The notes: generated from the sequence alone by a model not told the origin. A stretch of 64,000 nucleotides of DNA from Betaproteobacteria bacterium (GCA_021732605.1 JAKFUS010000041.1:1-64000); one strand, 5' to 3'. Shown: positions 9,884 to 19,830, numbered from the stretch's first letter. Program-made: numbers and translations.

Positions 9884-11074
9884 TTATTGCGGCAGCGCGG
9901 CGAGTTGACGGATACGATCCTGCGCCTGGGCCAGATTGAATCCGGCGCGGCCTTTGCTTTTGGCCTGCTCGACCGCGCGCTGGTAAAAGCTGGCGGCGAG
10001 TCTGGACTGGCCGATGTGCTCAAGTCCCACGGCAAGATTGTAGGCGTAGTCGGGATTGGACTGTTCCAGTTGATGCGCCTGGAAATAAGCCTGTTGCGCC
10101 TCGGCCCAGCGCGACTGGTCGCCGTACAGATTGCCCAGCGTGAAATAAAGCGAGGCCAGCGGTTCGCGGGCGATCAACTGTTTGAGTTTGGATTCTGCAG
10201 CCGCGGGATCGGCGCGACCCATCATCGCGATCAGGCCGGTCTGGGCGTAGGCATTGCGCGGCTCAAGGTCGAGCACGTTGAAATACAGACGGCTGGCATC
10301 CTCGGTGCGGCCTTCCTGCATCGCAATTGCGGCCAGGCCGAGCAGTGCGTTGATGTTGCGCGGGTCGCTGCGCGCGGCGTCGGTGTAGAGCTGACGCGCG
10401 GCATCCAGTTTGCCCGACTGCAGTGCGGCATAAGCCTGACCCAGTTGCGGATTGAGCTGCGGTTCGGCGGCACCTGCACTGACCTGGATGCTGTTGCGCG
10501 GTGTTTCCGTGCTGCGCGCCTGAGCGGGCTCCGCCGGCGTCGGCGGGCGTATGGTCTGCGGCTGCACTGCTGCGCGATTCTGCGCGGAGGCATCTGCAGG
10601 GGCGATGACGGCACTGGATGCAATCGGGGCTGGTGCTGATGCCGGAGCAGGGGCCTGTGCCAGCGCTGTCGGGGGCTTTTGTGCTGGCGGGGGCTGGCGG
10701 ATGAATATTCCGGGATTGGTGATCTGCAGGTAGAGGTAAATCGCGAAACCCAGCGTCACGACACCGGCCGCAAGTCCGAGCGCCATCACGGGACGGATGC
10801 GAGCGCCGGCGACTGTGGTCACAGGGGCTGCTCGCTCGGTCGCCTGCATCAGGGTCGCAGCACGCGCCTGATTGCGCTCGTTGAGGGTTTTTGCCGTGGT
10901 CCGCGTCGGGACGGGTTCTGCCGGAGGCGCAGGCGCGTCGGCCTGCAGCGGCTCCAGCGACAATTCCGTCGTCGGCGTTGCGGCGGGTGCCGCGGGATTG
11001 GCGGCTGCTGCCACCGGCTGCTGTTCACCGCGATCCTTGGCGGCCTTTTCCAAGGCCTTCATCAACAGGCTCAT
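9884..11074 (-). CDS. TPR-repeat protein, MshN-like
   Basis: MSLLMKALEKAAKDR start, TM, several TPR units (AYAALQSGKLDAARQLYTDAARSDPRNINALLGLA). Confidence 0.75.
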   Translation of the reverse strand: MSLLMKALEKAAKDRGEQQPVAAAANPAAPAATPTTELSLEPLQADAPAPPAEPVPTRTTAKTLNERNQARAATLMQATERAAPVTTVAGARIRPVMALGLAAGVVTLGFAIYLYLQITNPGIFIRQPPPAQKPPTALAQAPAPASAPAPIASSAVIAPADASAQNRAAVQPQTIRPPTPAEPAQARSTETPRNSIQVSAGAAEPQLNPQLGQAYAALQSGKLDAARQLYTDAARSDPRNINALLGLAAIAMQEGRTEDASRLYFNVLDLEPRNAYAQTGLIAMMGRADPAAAESKLKQLIAREPLASLYFTLGNLYGDQSRWAEAQQAYFQAHQLEQSNPDYAYNLAVGLEHIGQSRLAASFYQRAVEQAKSKGRAGFNLAQAQDRIRQLAALPQ

Positions 11075-12945
11075 CGGACGGGATTGGGCGCTGGAGTGAA
11101 CTCGGCCTGCGGCAGGAAACGCTGGAAGAATTTCAGTTCATCACTTTCCAGCGAGGGATTGCTTACGACCGTGGGCTTGAGGAAAATCACCAGTTCGGTT
11201 TTGCTTGCACTTTCATTGCGGTTGCGGAACAGGTCACCCAGTCCGCCTACACCGGCACCACCTGACAGGCTGTCTGCGCCGGGCAGTTGCTGACGGTCAA
11301 GCTGGACGTTGTCCTGCATCAGGCCGCCCAGAATGATGGTTTGTCCGCTGCCGACCTGAAGCACGGATTCCATTTCCTGAACTTGAATTTCAGGAACGAT
11401 ATTGGGGAGTATCAGATTAGGGTTGGGATCTCGTTTTCCTTCCCCAATCAGCCTAGACACTGTGGGACGGACGATCAGCGTGACCCGGCCATCTTCGTTG
11501 ACTTGGGGTGTCACGCCCATGACCACGCCGATGGACACGGTTTTGGCGGTGGTGTTGGTGGTTCCGGCAGTAGTCACGCCGTTGCTGACGGTGGATGCTG
11601 TGGATTGCACTTCAAAATAAACCCTGTTCTCGACGGCTTTCAATAACGCAGTCTGATTGTTCAGGGCCATCAATTTGGGGCTGGAAAGCACCCGGGTATT
11701 GCCGAATTGCTGCAGCAGGTTGATGGCAAACTGGATGTCTCCGGCGCGCGCGTTGTTCTGATTGAAAGCAAGTTGGGCGAACGGTACGGTAGTCGCTCCA
11801 AAAGTGCCCGGCGGGGTTGTCAACGTGCCTTGAAGTGCGCTGCCCAGCAGATTCTGGTTGAAGGAAAATCCGCCGCTGCCGGAGATGCGACCCCAGTCGA
11901 TGCCGCCCTGGTAGCTGTTGGACAGACGTACTTCAATAATGGTGGCCTCGATCAGCACCTGGCGCTGTGTGGCGTTGACCACGCTGTCGATATGGCGCTG
12001 GATCAGTTCATGTTGTTTTTCGGTGGCGAGTATGGTGATGGTTCCGCTCATCGGATTGACGATGACGTCCTTACCGGTATCGGTTTGCTGCAGTGTGGCT
12101 GGACGTTGCGGTGTGGGTGCGGCGCTTTGAATCAGTGCGCTGGCGCCTGCACCGGCGCGCGAGGCAGCCTCGATTCGTTTCAGTTCCGCTTCCCTGGCGT
12201 TTCTCTCTTCCTGTGCACGCTCTGCTTTTTCGTCATCGGTTGCCGTAATCCTGCGGGTGGAGATCAGGATCGCGTTGATGTTGTCTTTGAGTTGTTCCCA
12301 GAAATCATTGCTGGTTTTGCTGGTGACTTCCGTTTTTGAGCCACCGGAGGTGCTGCCGGTAGTGCCTCCCGATTGGCCGCCTTGCGAGCCGCCCGATGCG
12401 CCGATTTCGCCGGTGACGTTGATGGTCGACGTGATGGTTCGCGACGTGTTGACGTAATTGACGCGGTAGGTTTTGACGTGAGGCGTATCGCGGGACACGA
12501 TGATGGTGTTGCCTTCGATCCGGTAGCGCAGATTTACCTGTTTGCTGACACGGTCAAGGATCGCCTCTAGGGTTTCGTTGATGGCGTTCAGGCTTACCAG
12601 CCCGCTGAGGCCGGAATGGATGTCAATGTTGCGTTTGGTGTCGCGGGCCAGCGCCAGCAGCAGTTCCTTTACCGGCACTTCATGTACGACCACGCTGTAG
12701 GTTTGCGGTTTGACCTGCGCTACGGGCGGCGGCACCAGCGTCGACACGCGCGCCGGTGGCGGGATGAAAGGCGCAGCCACAGGTTTTGTGGCAGGCGCCG
12801 AGATGTGTCCTTCAGACTGTGGAACGCTCGGCTGGAAATTGGCGCAACCGCCGGCAAACAGGGCGGCAGCGCAGGCGAGGGCAATGCCGGCCCCGGTTTG
12901 GGCCCGCGCGACAGCTTGCCTCTGGTCGAAAGACCGTTCGGACAT
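11071..12945 (-). CDS. Outer-membrane secretin lipoprotein (MshL/PilQ/GspD family)
   Basis: Lipobox FAGGCAN; secretin region (VLSSPKLMALNNQTALLKAVENRVYFEVQ, GVTPQVNEDGRVTLIVRPTVSR); AGGGGAG SD upstream of ATG at 12945 favours this start over GTG at 13017. Confidence 0.9.
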   Translation of the reverse strand: MSERSFDQRQAVARAQTGAGIALACAAALFAGGCANFQPSVPQSEGHISAPATKPVAAPFIPPPARVSTLVPPPVAQVKPQTYSVVVHEVPVKELLLALARDTKRNIDIHSGLSGLVSLNAINETLEAILDRVSKQVNLRYRIEGNTIIVSRDTPHVKTYRVNYVNTSRTITSTINVTGEIGASGGSQGGQSGGTTGSTSGGSKTEVTSKTSNDFWEQLKDNINAILISTRRITATDDEKAERAQEERNAREAELKRIEAASRAGAGASALIQSAAPTPQRPATLQQTDTGKDVIVNPMSGTITILATEKQHELIQRHIDSVVNATQRQVLIEATIIEVRLSNSYQGGIDWGRISGSGGFSFNQNLLGSALQGTLTTPPGTFGATTVPFAQLAFNQNNARAGDIQFAINLLQQFGNTRVLSSPKLMALNNQTALLKAVENRVYFEVQSTASTVSNGVTTAGTTNTTAKTVSIGVVMGVTPQVNEDGRVTLIVRPTVSRLIGEGKRDPNPNLILPNIVPEIQVQEMESVLQVGSGQTIILGGLMQDNVQLDRQQLPGADSLSGGAGVGGLGDLFRNRNESASKTELVIFLKPTVVSNPSLESDELKFFQRFLPQAEFTPAPNPVR

Positions 12946-13013
12946 GTTGTACTTTCTCCCCTGGCTCACGGGTATTTGTTCGTGTCTCGCAGATATCAAC
13001 TTTGCGCTCGCAG

Positions 13014-14531
13014 TCACGATGCTTTCTGGTCCCGGACTTCTGCTTTGATCCCCTGCACAGTGCGCAGCAACGGCCGGTAAGCCTTAAGGAATGGCGGTAA
13101 TTTTGCCATTGCCTCACGGGCTTCGCGCTGACTATCGAAACTACCCCACACAACAGTCAGGGCCGGCGCACCTTTAGCAACTGTACGATACACAAAAAGA
13201 CTATTAATATCAATGCTGTTGGAGAGAAATTTAAGATGTTGGTTAAGCTGTTGGTCGTCGGTCGATCCGAGCAACTGGATGGTGTGGGTCTGGGGTTTTG
13301 CGCCGGCCAGCCAGGCGGTGGTGGCGGAGAGCCGGGTTTCAAGCAGCGCGCTGCTGCTGGCAGAAACGGCGGCCACAATCGCGGTTGGGGCTGGCGCAGT
13401 GGAGGACGCGGGCGTCGCAGGTGCGGCAAGTGGTGTGGGCGCTACGCTGGCCGGCGCAGCAGCTGGTGCCGGGGGTGTTTCATAAGTATTTGATTTTATT
13501 GATTTTTTATCATCTTCACTGGGGGCGGCCGGTGCCGCTGGCATTGTTGCAACCGGTTGCGCGGTGGCAGCAGGGGTCGCTTGGGTTACAGCCGGTGCGA
13601 TGGCCGCAGGTTTGCCGCCGGCAGCCAAAACCGCGTATAGCGCCGCGCCCGCCGCCATGCCCACGCCCAGCAGCACGATGCCCTGGACCAGACGCGGGCG
13701 TGCTGCGGCGGGCAGGTGTTTTTGTGCAAATTCGCTGTCGCGGATGGCGGCCTCGATGTGTTTCGGGCGGATGCTGTGGGTGTTTTCCGAAAAAGCGGCG
13801 AGCAGTGCCTTGTCGGTGATCAGGTTGATGCGCCGGGTCAGGCCGCCGGAGATGCGTGCAATTTCGCGGACGATGGCATCGGTAAACAGGTCGGGGCCGC
13901 GGTAACCGGCGGCGCGCAGGCGGAACATCATGTATTCGCGGGTTTCCTGGGCGGTCAGCGGTTCGAGCCGGAAACTGTGAGTGATGCGTTCTTTCAACTG
14001 GCGGATCTGGTTCTCGCGCAGGTTGTCATCGAGCTCAGGCTGGCCGAACAGCACGATCTGCAGCAATTTATCCGACTTGGTTTCAAGGTTCGACAGCAGC
14101 CGGATTTCCTCCAGCGTGGCAATAGGCATGCCCTGCGATTCTTCGACAAACAGCACCACGCGTTTGCCCTCGGCATGGCGTTGCAGCAGATAGGCCTGAA
14201 TGGCATGCATCACCACCAGCCGGCTCGCGTCGCGCGCGATGTCGAGCTGCATTTCGAAGGCAATGGCGTGGAGGATTTCCTCTGGCGAGACGCTGGGGTT
14301 CGCCAGATAAACCGTGACCACCTGTTCCGGCAGCCGGCTCTGCAACATGCTGCAAAGCATCGTTTTGCCGCTGCCGACTTCGCCGGTGACCTTGACGATG
14401 CCCTCGCCCTGGGTGATCGCGTAAATCAGCGCCTCGAGGATCGGACCGCGATTGCCGCCGCCGAAAAAGAAATCGGTGTTCGGTGTGATCTTGAACGGCG
14501 CCTGGGTCAGTCCGAAGTGTTCGTAGTACAT
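13014..14531 (-). CDS. ExeA/MshM-like AAA ATPase with C-terminal SPOR-like region
   Basis: MYYEHFGLTQAPFKITPNTDFFF, Walker A GEVGSGKTMLC, Pro/Ala linker, C-terminal SPOR-like repeat. Confidence 0.85.
   Translation of the reverse strand: MYYEHFGLTQAPFKITPNTDFFFGGGNRGPILEALIYAITQGEGIVKVTGEVGSGKTMLCSMLQSRLPEQVVTVYLANPSVSPEEILHAIAFEMQLDIARDASRLVVMHAIQAYLLQRHAEGKRVVLFVEESQGMPIATLEEIRLLSNLETKSDKLLQIVLFGQPELDDNLRENQIRQLKERITHSFRLEPLTAQETREYMMFRLRAAGYRGPDLFTDAIVREIARISGGLTRRINLITDKALLAAFSENTHSIRPKHIEAAIRDSEFAQKHLPAAARPRLVQGIVLLGVGMAAGAALYAVLAAGGKPAAIAPAVTQATPAATAQPVATMPAAPAAPSEDDKKSIKSNTYETPPAPAAAPASVAPTPLAAPATPASSTAPAPTAIVAAVSASSSALLETRLSATTAWLAGAKPQTHTIQLLGSTDDQQLNQHLKFLSNSIDINSLFVYRTVAKGAPALTVVWGSFDSQREAREAMAKLPPFLKAYRPLLRTVQGIKAEVRDQKAS
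13482..13503 (-). repeat. AT-rich 22-bp motif copy g (inside mshM-like linker)
   Basis: rc ATCAATAAAATCAAATACTTAT; matches IHF consensus WATCAANNNNTTR. Confidence 0.65.
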
Positions 14532-14533
14532 GG

Positions 14534-15982
14534 TTATTTGTTCTCGCCGGTTTCGCCGTGGGACTGCATCCGGCTGTAGAGCGTGGTACGGTGGACACCG
14601 AGGCGTTTCGCGGCCTGCGACAGGTTGCCGTTGGTCAGTGCCAGCGCGGCTTCGACGAAGCCGCGTTCCCAGCGTTTGAGCACTTCATCCAGGCTGAAAT
14701 CGGGATCGGCTTCGATCTGCCGCCGCGCCGCCTCGAGCAGCACGCTGTCATCGGACAGGGAAGGCATGCCGGCGCCCGCGGGCACCAGACTTTCGCGGTC
14801 GAGCTCGCCTTGCAGCAGGTCGGGATTGATCCGGGTGCCGGCATATTTTGTGCACAGCCGGATCACGATGTTGCGCAGTTCGCGGACATTGCCGGGAAAA
14901 GGGTATTCGCGCCACTGGCGCAGGGCTCCTTCATCAAGCTCGACCGGCTGTGCGCCGATCTGGCTCGCATAAAACTGCCGGTAGTGATCGAGCAGCAGTT
15001 GTTTGTCCTCGCCCAGGTCGCGCAGCGACGGCACATCGATGGTGAATACCGACAGCCGGTGATACAGGTCGGCGCGGAAGGTGTTGTGGCGGATTTCGTT
15101 GCGCATGTCGCGGTTGGTCGCTGTGACCACGCGCGCGTTGGACACCCGGCTCTGGGTTTCGCCGACGCGCTGGAATTCGCCGTTTTCAAGCACGCGCAGC
15201 AGTTTCGCCTGCAGTTCCAGCGGCAGTTCACCGATTTCGTCAAGGAACAGCGTGGAATCCACCGCATCTTCGAAATAACCGGCACGCGCCGTGACGGCGC
15301 CGGTGAACGCACCCTTGGCATAACCGAACAGCGTTGGCTCCACCAGCGTCGGCGAAATCGCCGCACAGTTCAGCGCGAGAAAAGGCTTGGCGGCGCGGCG
15401 GCTTTGTTTGTGCAGCGCCTGCGCGACCAGTTCCTTGCCGCTGCCGGATTCGCCTTCGATCAGCACCGGAAACGGGGCGTCGGCGAACTGCGTGATCTGC
15501 TGACGCAGTTTCTGCATCGGTGAGCTGTTGCCGAGCAGCCCTGTCGCGGCACTGCCGGTTTCGGCGGAGCTGACACTGAGGGCCTGTTTGAGCAGCACCT
15601 TCAGTTGTGCGGGCTCTGCCGGTTTGGCGACAAAATCGATGGCGCCCAAAGTACGCGCATGGCGGGCATTGGCTTCGTCGTTCTGGCCGGAGAGCACGAT
15701 GATTTTCATCGTCGGCGCCGCGGCGATCAGTTCGGCAATGAGTTGAAAACCCTCGTCAGGGCGGTGCGGCCGCGGTGGCAGGCCGAGGTCGATCAGCGCC
15801 AGTTGCGGCGGTGTGTCGCGCTGGCGCAGCAGGGCTTTGGCATGCGCCCGCGATTCCGCGGTGATGACGGTGAAATCGCTGCCGAGGACATAACTCAGCG
15901 TGTCGATGATGGCAGGGTCATCGTCAACGATCAGAAGTTCGGGTTTTACCGGGTCCGCCATGGGTTCGTCGAATTTGTCCAA
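14534..15982 (-). CDS. Sigma54-dependent response regulator (PrsR-like)
   Basis: Receiver LLIVDDDPAIIDTL; AAA+ GESGSGKE and GAFTGA motifs; C-terminal Fis-type HTH. Confidence 0.92.
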   Translation of the reverse strand: MDKFDEPMADPVKPELLIVDDDPAIIDTLSYVLGSDFTVITAESRAHAKALLRQRDTPPQLALIDLGLPPRPHRPDEGFQLIAELIAAAPTMKIIVLSGQNDEANARHARTLGAIDFVAKPAEPAQLKVLLKQALSVSSAETGSAATGLLGNSSPMQKLRQQITQFADAPFPVLIEGESGSGKELVAQALHKQSRRAAKPFLALNCAAISPTLVEPTLFGYAKGAFTGAVTARAGYFEDAVDSTLFLDEIGELPLELQAKLLRVLENGEFQRVGETQSRVSNARVVTATNRDMRNEIRHNTFRADLYHRLSVFTIDVPSLRDLGEDKQLLLDHYRQFYASQIGAQPVELDEGALRQWREYPFPGNVRELRNIVIRLCTKYAGTRINPDLLQGELDRESLVPAGAGMPSLSDDSVLLEAARRQIEADPDFSLDEVLKRWERGFVEAALALTNGNLSQAAKRLGVHRTTLYSRMQSHGETGENK

Positions 15983-16083
15983 AAATCCAGGAATATTCTA
16001 ATTATTCTAACTTGCTGAAATTATTGGGTATTGTGCCAGATTGCCGACACGCTTGATACCGCAGCGCGGATTACAGTTCAGGC

Positions 16084-16821
16084 TCAGTCGTTGGCAAGCT
16101 GATCATCGGCAATGCAGGCCAGATAAGCCTGCTCGAGGTCGGTGCTGCGGTGGCGGGCGATGAATTCCGCGGGGGTGCCGGCAAAACGCAGTTGTCCGCG
16201 ATGCACCACCGCCATGCGACTGCACATTTCGCCGACGTCATGCAAGGCGTGCGTGGTCATCAGTACGGTGCGTCCGGCGTCATGCTGGGCCTTCAGTTCA
16301 TGTTTGAGCAGCGCGCGCGCCTTGGGGTCCAGGCCGCTGGTCGGCTCATCAAGGATCAGCATGTCCTTGGCGGAGAGCAGGCAGGCGGCGAGACCGAGTT
16401 TCTGCGTCATCCCCTTGGAGTAGCTGCGCACCGGTTTGTCGAGAGCGCTGTCATCAAGTTCGAGCGCTGCAAATTTGGCGCGGGCCAGCGCTTCGTCGTA
16501 CGGCCGGTGATGCAGTTCGCCTAGATATCGCAGGAAGTCGCGGCCGTTCAGGAAATGGGGCGGCATGAACCGTTCCGGCAGGAAACCCAGGCGGCTGCGC
16601 GCAGCAGTCTGGCGGTGCGGGACGCCGAAAATTTCGATGGCGCCGGACTGGATGTCGCAGAAATCGAGGGCACATTTAATCAGTGTGGTTTTGCCCGCGC
16701 CGTTGGCGCCGACCAGTCCGAAAAATTCGCCGGCAGCGATTTCCAGTGATAAATCGGCCAGCGCGACGGCCTTGCCATAGGATTTGTGCAGATTGCTGAT
16801 GCGCAGAGCGGATGCTGACAT
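16084..16821 (-). CDS. ABC transporter ATP-binding protein
   Basis: Walker A GANGAGKTT, signature YSKGM, Walker B LILDEPTSGLD, H-loop TTHAL; start placed at MSASALRI. Confidence 0.88.
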   Translation of the reverse strand: MSASALRISNLHKSYGKAVALADLSLEIAAGEFFGLVGANGAGKTTLIKCALDFCDIQSGAIEIFGVPHRQTAARSRLGFLPERFMPPHFLNGRDFLRYLGELHHRPYDEALARAKFAALELDDSALDKPVRSYSKGMTQKLGLAACLLSAKDMLILDEPTSGLDPKARALLKHELKAQHDAGRTVLMTTHALHDVGEMCSRMAVVHRGQLRFAGTPAEFIARHRSTDLEQAYLACIADDQLAND

Positions 16822-16958
16822 GCGGCGTAACTTAGCCCAAACGCGGGCAAGGGTAAACAGCACGGTGGACGGCGGCATCTGCCGGCAGGCAGCGGGTTGG
16901 TCACACTGCCATTCTCGTTTAGAATCCACGCTTTATTTCCTGCATCAACCGGCCATCC

Positions 16959-17774
16959 GTGCCCTCCGCAAACCTGATTGAAATCAAGGACGTCAATTTC
17001 GCCTACGGGCGGCGTCCGATACTCACCGGCATCAACATGACCATCCCGCGCGGCAAGGTCGTGGCGCTGATGGGGATCAGCGGTTCGGGCAAGACTACCT
17101 TGCTGCGACTGATCGGCGGTGTGATGAAACCGACCTCCGGTGAGGTCTGGGTGGATGGCGTATGCACCAGCGCGCTGGATCAGGAAGGCATTTACAAGTT
17201 GCGCCGGCGCATGGGCATGCTGTTCCAGTTCGGCGCGCTGTTCACTGACCTGTCGGTGTACGACAACGTGGCTTTCCAGATGCGCGAACATGCCAACCTT
17301 CCGGAAAGCATGATCCGCGATCTGGTGATGATGAAGCTGCACGCGGTGGGCCTGCGCGGCGCGCACCAGCTGATGCCGGCGGAACTGTCGGGCGGCATGG
17401 CGCGGCGGGTGGCGCTGGCGCGGGCGATTGCGCTGGATCCGATGATCATGATGTATGACGAACCGTTTACCGGACTGGATCCGATTTCGCTGGGCGTGAT
17501 TGCCAACCTGGTGCGTGAATTGAACGACACGCTGGGTACCACCTCGCTGGTGGTGACGCATGACGTGCAGGAGGCGCTCGACGTGGTGGATTATGTGTAT
17601 TACCTGTCCGACGGCAAGATGAAGGCGCACGGTACGCCGGAAGAGTTGCGCGCCAATGCCGATCCGCTGGTACGCCAGTTCGTCAATGGTGAGGCCGAGG
17701 GGCCGGTGGCCTACCAGTACCCGAGCGGTGATTACGCCACGGAACTGAAATTGGGGGGGCGCCGTGCCGCATAG
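16959..17774 (+). CDS. mlaF: Phospholipid ABC transporter ATP-binding protein MlaF
   Basis: GTG start; [18 protein letters not shown]-loop THDVQEAL; first gene of FEDCB order. Confidence 0.93.
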   Translation: MPSANLIEIKDVNFAYGRRPILTGINMTIPRGKVVALMGISGSGKTTLLRLIGGVMKPTSGEVWVDGVCTSALDQEGIYKLRRRMGMLFQFGALFTDLSVYDNVAFQMREHANLPESMIRDLVMMKLHAVGLRGAHQLMPAELSGGMARRVALARAIALDPMIMMYDEPFTGLDPISLGVIANLVRELNDTLGTTSLVVTHDVQEALDVVDYVYYLSDGKMKAHGTPEELRANADPLVRQFVNGEAEGPVAYQYPSGDYATELKLGGRRAA

Positions 17775-18558
17775 AAGCCTGCCCACGATACGCAGCATCG
17801 GCGCCAACGCCATCGACAATGTTTTGCGCCTCGGTTACGCCGCGCGGTTTATCGGCCTGACGCTGGCGCATTCCGGCACGGCCTTTGTGCGGCCGCGGCT
17901 GATCATTCGCGAGCTCTATTACACCGGCGTGCTGTCGATGGTCATCATCCTGGTGTCAGGCATGTTCGTCGGCATGGTGCTCGGCCTGCAGGGTTACCAG
18001 ACGCTGACCACTTACGGCTCCGAATCGGCGCTCGGTGTGCTGGTTGCGCTGTCGCTGGTGCGCGAGCTGGGTCCGGTGGTGTCGGCGCTGCTGTTTGCCA
18101 GCCGTGCCGGCTCGGCGATGACCGCAGAGATCGGCCTGATGAAGGCCACCGAACAACTGTCGGCGATGGAAATGATGGCGGTGGATCCGATTGCGCGCGT
18201 GGTGGCGCCGCGCTTCTGGGCCGGCGTGCTGTCGATGCCGCTACTGGCGGCGATGTTCAGCGCGATGGGCGTGTTCGGCGGTTATGTCGTCGGCGTGGTG
18301 CTGATCGGTGTCGACGAGGGTTCGTTCTGGTCGCAGATGCAGAGCGCGGTCGATGTGCGCGAGGACATCGTCAACGGCGTGATCAAGAGTTTTGTGTTCG
18401 GCGTTGCGATCACCTGGATCGCGTTGTTCGAAGGTTATGACGCGCCGCCGACCGCGGAGGGCGTTTCGGGCGCCACGACGCGCACCGTGGTAACTTCGTC
18501 GCTGGCGGTGCTGGCGCTGGATTTTATCCTGACTTCTTTCATGTTCAGTGCTGCTTAA
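17764..18558 (+). CDS. mlaE: Phospholipid ABC transporter permease MlaE
   Basis: MlaE family core [37 protein letters not shown]. Confidence 0.95.
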   Translation: MPHRSLPTIRSIGANAIDNVLRLGYAARFIGLTLAHSGTAFVRPRLIIRELYYTGVLSMVIILVSGMFVGMVLGLQGYQTLTTYGSESALGVLVALSLVRELGPVVSALLFASRAGSAMTAEIGLMKATEQLSAMEMMAVDPIARVVAPRFWAGVLSMPLLAAMFSAMGVFGGYVVGVVLIGVDEGSFWSQMQSAVDVREDIVNGVIKSFVFGVAITWIALFEGYDAPPTAEGVSGATTRTVVTSSLAVLALDFILTSFMFSAA

Positions 18559-18563
18559 AATGT

Positions 18564-18616
18564 ACAAAGACGCACAGATTTACAAAGGTACATAGATTTC
18601 CAAAGGTGCTTAAATT
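18564..18616 (+). repeat. 18-bp degenerate tandem repeat x3, mlaE-mlaD spacer
   Basis: ACAAAGACGCACAGATTT / ACAAAGGTACATAGATTT / CCAAAGGTGCTTAAATT. Confidence 0.8.
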
Positions 18617-19090
18617 ATGGAACGTTCAATGCTGGATTTATGGGTGGGTCTGTTTGTGGTCGCGGGTATCGCCGCGCTGGTGATCCTCGCCTTCAAGGTC
18701 GGCAACATGTCGAGCCTGGGCGGCGACGAGACTTATCAGATCACGGCCAACTTCGACAACATCGGGGGCCTGAAGCCGCGCGCGCCGATCAAGAGCGCCG
18801 GCGTGGTTGTCGGCCGCGTGACGGCGATCAGCTTCAACAACGAACGTTTCACCGCCAAGGTGACGCTGGCGGTGGAGCAGAACTACAAGTTTCCCAAGGA
18901 CACCACGGCGTCGATACTGACCTCCGGCCTGCTCGGCGAACAATACGTCGGGCTGGAGGGCGGTGGCGACGACCAGATGCTGAAGGCCGGCGATAATATC
19001 CGCCTGACGCAGTCGGCCGTGGTGCTGGAAAAACTGATCAGCCAATTCCTGTTTGATAAGGCGGCCGAAGGGGCGCCGGCGAAAAAATAA
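18617..19090 (+). CDS. mlaD: Phospholipid-binding MCE protein MlaD
   Basis: MCE domain FDNIGGLKPRAPIKSAGVVVGRV. Confidence 0.94.
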   Translation: MERSMLDLWVGLFVVAGIAALVILAFKVGNMSSLGGDETYQITANFDNIGGLKPRAPIKSAGVVVGRVTAISFNNERFTAKVTLAVEQNYKFPKDTTASILTSGLLGEQYVGLEGGGDDQMLKAGDNIRLTQSAVVLEKLISQFLFDKAAEGAPAKK

Positions 19091-19091
19091 A

Positions 19092-19154
19092 GTAATTGGT
19101 AATTGGTAATTGGTAACTGGTAACTGGTAATGAGTAATGGGTGATGGTTAATGA
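19092..19154 (+). repeat. Heptamer array A (9 units), mlaD-mlaC spacer
   Basis: GTAATTG x3, GTAACTG x2, GTAATGA, GTAATGG, GTGATGG, TTAATGA. Confidence 0.9.
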
Positions 19155-19212
19155 GCGGAAAACTTACGCGCAGCGCGTAGGGTGAGCTAAGCGCAGGTTA
19201 ACGGAGTGATTT

Positions 19213-19830
19213 ATGTATAAGTTATTGTTTTTATTGATATTTTCGTTTTTTACCGGTGTTGTGAATGCGGCTGAAGCAATGACCGCACCTGACGTGCTGG
19301 CACGCAGCGTCACGGACGAAGTGCTGGTGGCGTTGCGCAACGACAAGGCCATTCAGGCCGGTGACCTGAAAAAAGCGCGCGACCTGATTGAAGGCAAGAT
19401 TGCGCCGCATTTCAATTTTGCCGGCATGGCGCAGCTCGCGGTGGGCAAAAACTGGAGCGCTGCGAATGCCGAGCAGCGCAAGGCGCTGATCGCGGAATTC
19501 CGCGCGCTGCTGGTGCAGACCTACACCGCGTCGCTGTTGCTCTACAAGGACCAGAAAATCGAATACCGTCCGCTGAAACTCGCATCCGATGACACTGACG
19601 TGCTGGTGCGTTCGCTGGTGCGCCAGTCCGGCGGCGGCGAGCCGGTGCAGGTCGATTACGGCATGGAAAAAACCGACGCCGGCTGGAAGGTCTACAACGT
19701 CAAGATCGGCGGCATCAGCCTGGTCGAGAGTTACCGCAGCACCTTCAACACCGAAATCCAGAAAAACGGCGTGGATGGCCTGATCAAGACGCTGCGCGAC
19801 AAGAACCGCGTTCTGGCATCGAACCAATGA
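19213..19830 (+). CDS. mlaC: Periplasmic phospholipid-binding protein MlaC
   Basis: Signal peptide then MlaC-type domain (IEGKIAPHFNFAGMAQLAVGKNWSAANAEQRKALIAEFRALL). Confidence 0.93.
   Translation: MYKLLFLLIFSFFTGVVNAAEAMTAPDVLARSVTDEVLVALRNDKAIQAGDLKKARDLIEGKIAPHFNFAGMAQLAVGKNWSAANAEQRKALIAEFRALLVQTYTASLLLYKDQKIEYRPLKLASDDTDVLVRSLVRQSGGGEPVQVDYGMEKTDAGWKVYNVKIGGISLVESYRSTFNTEIQKNGVDGLIKTLRDKNRVLASNQ
19217..19238 (-). repeat. AT-rich 22-bp motif copy a (inside mlaC signal peptide)
   Basis: rc ATCAATAAAAACAATAACTTAT. Confidence 0.65.

Noticed and set aside
1946-14531. Canonical type II secretion system
   Set aside because: MshEN-type ATPase, MshN-like TPR and ExeA/MshM-like ATPase fit an MSHA-type system better than gspC-M order
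16680-17819. 379-aa minus-strand ORF over mlaF
   Set aside because: Antisense shadow of mlaF; His/Arg/Gln-rich
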